From the NCBI GenBank assembly GCA_011620245.1, contig WOZN01000192.1:1-5994 (forward strand): 5,994 bases of DNA, given 5' to 3'. Position numbers and translations under genes: made by a program. Of the stretch, positions 5,291 to 5,994 are shown one piece after another. This stretch comes from Acidovorax sp. (GTDB lineage: Bacteria > Pseudomonadota > Gammaproteobacteria > Burkholderiales > Burkholderiaceae_C). Position 1 is the first letter of the stretch. Each line of letters begins with the position of its first letter. The notes under the pieces were generated by a model that did not search any database, was not told where the DNA came from, and was given only the letters and a program-made list of their open reading frames with translations.

Positions 5291-5994
<704 letters not shown>

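Overview
The window looks like chromosomal housekeeping DNA from a high-GC betaproteobacterium, most likely of the family Comamonadaceae (Acidovorax, Delftia or Comamonas type). This rests on recalled protein sequence similarity, the neighbouring pairs ptsN-hprK, fur-bamE and dapB-exbB-exbD-leuS, and a Burkholderiales-style intergenic GC hairpin; no search was run.

Layout, left to right. Bases 1-186 are a structured non-coding leader with a 12-bp inverted repeat (6-17/72-83) and a terminator-like hairpin (119-159). Next come hpf/raiA (187-519, ribosome hibernation), a 161-bp foldback element (520-680), and a strong intrinsic terminator (715-737). ptsN (797-1264, PTS IIA-Ntr) and hprK (1308-2264, HPr kinase/phosphorylase, probable TTG start) follow. 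A convergent intergenic region with two sets of inverted repeats (2265-2470) separates hprK from fur, which lies on the minus strand (2471-2887). A short divergent promoter region leads to bamE/omlA (2976-3536, outer-membrane assembly lipoprotein). A second copy of the 161-bp element (3537-3697), identical but inverted, is followed by dapB (3764-4603, lysine/diaminopimelate synthesis), an exbB-like gene (4621-5289), an exbD-like gene (5291-5716), a short leader, and the first 60 codons of leuS (5814 to the window edge).

Gene relationships. hpf, ptsN and hprK belong to the nitrogen-PTS/stationary-phase neighbourhood that usually lies beside rpoN, expected just outside the left edge. Fur and ExbB/ExbD both relate to iron, as regulator and as energy supply for TonB-dependent uptake, but no tonB is in view. 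BamE and DapB serve envelope and peptidoglycan assembly.

The most notable feature is the pair of identical 161-bp MITE-like foldback elements. Each has imperfect terminal inverted repeats beginning GGGATGC and is flanked on both sides by a direct TAA. In both cases the left TAA is the stop codon of the upstream gene (hpf and bamE). The target duplication therefore regenerates the stop codon and the insertion leaves the protein unchanged. Copy 1 separates hpf from its probable terminator and copy 2 separates bamE from dapB. The pair brackets about 3 kb in inverted orientation.
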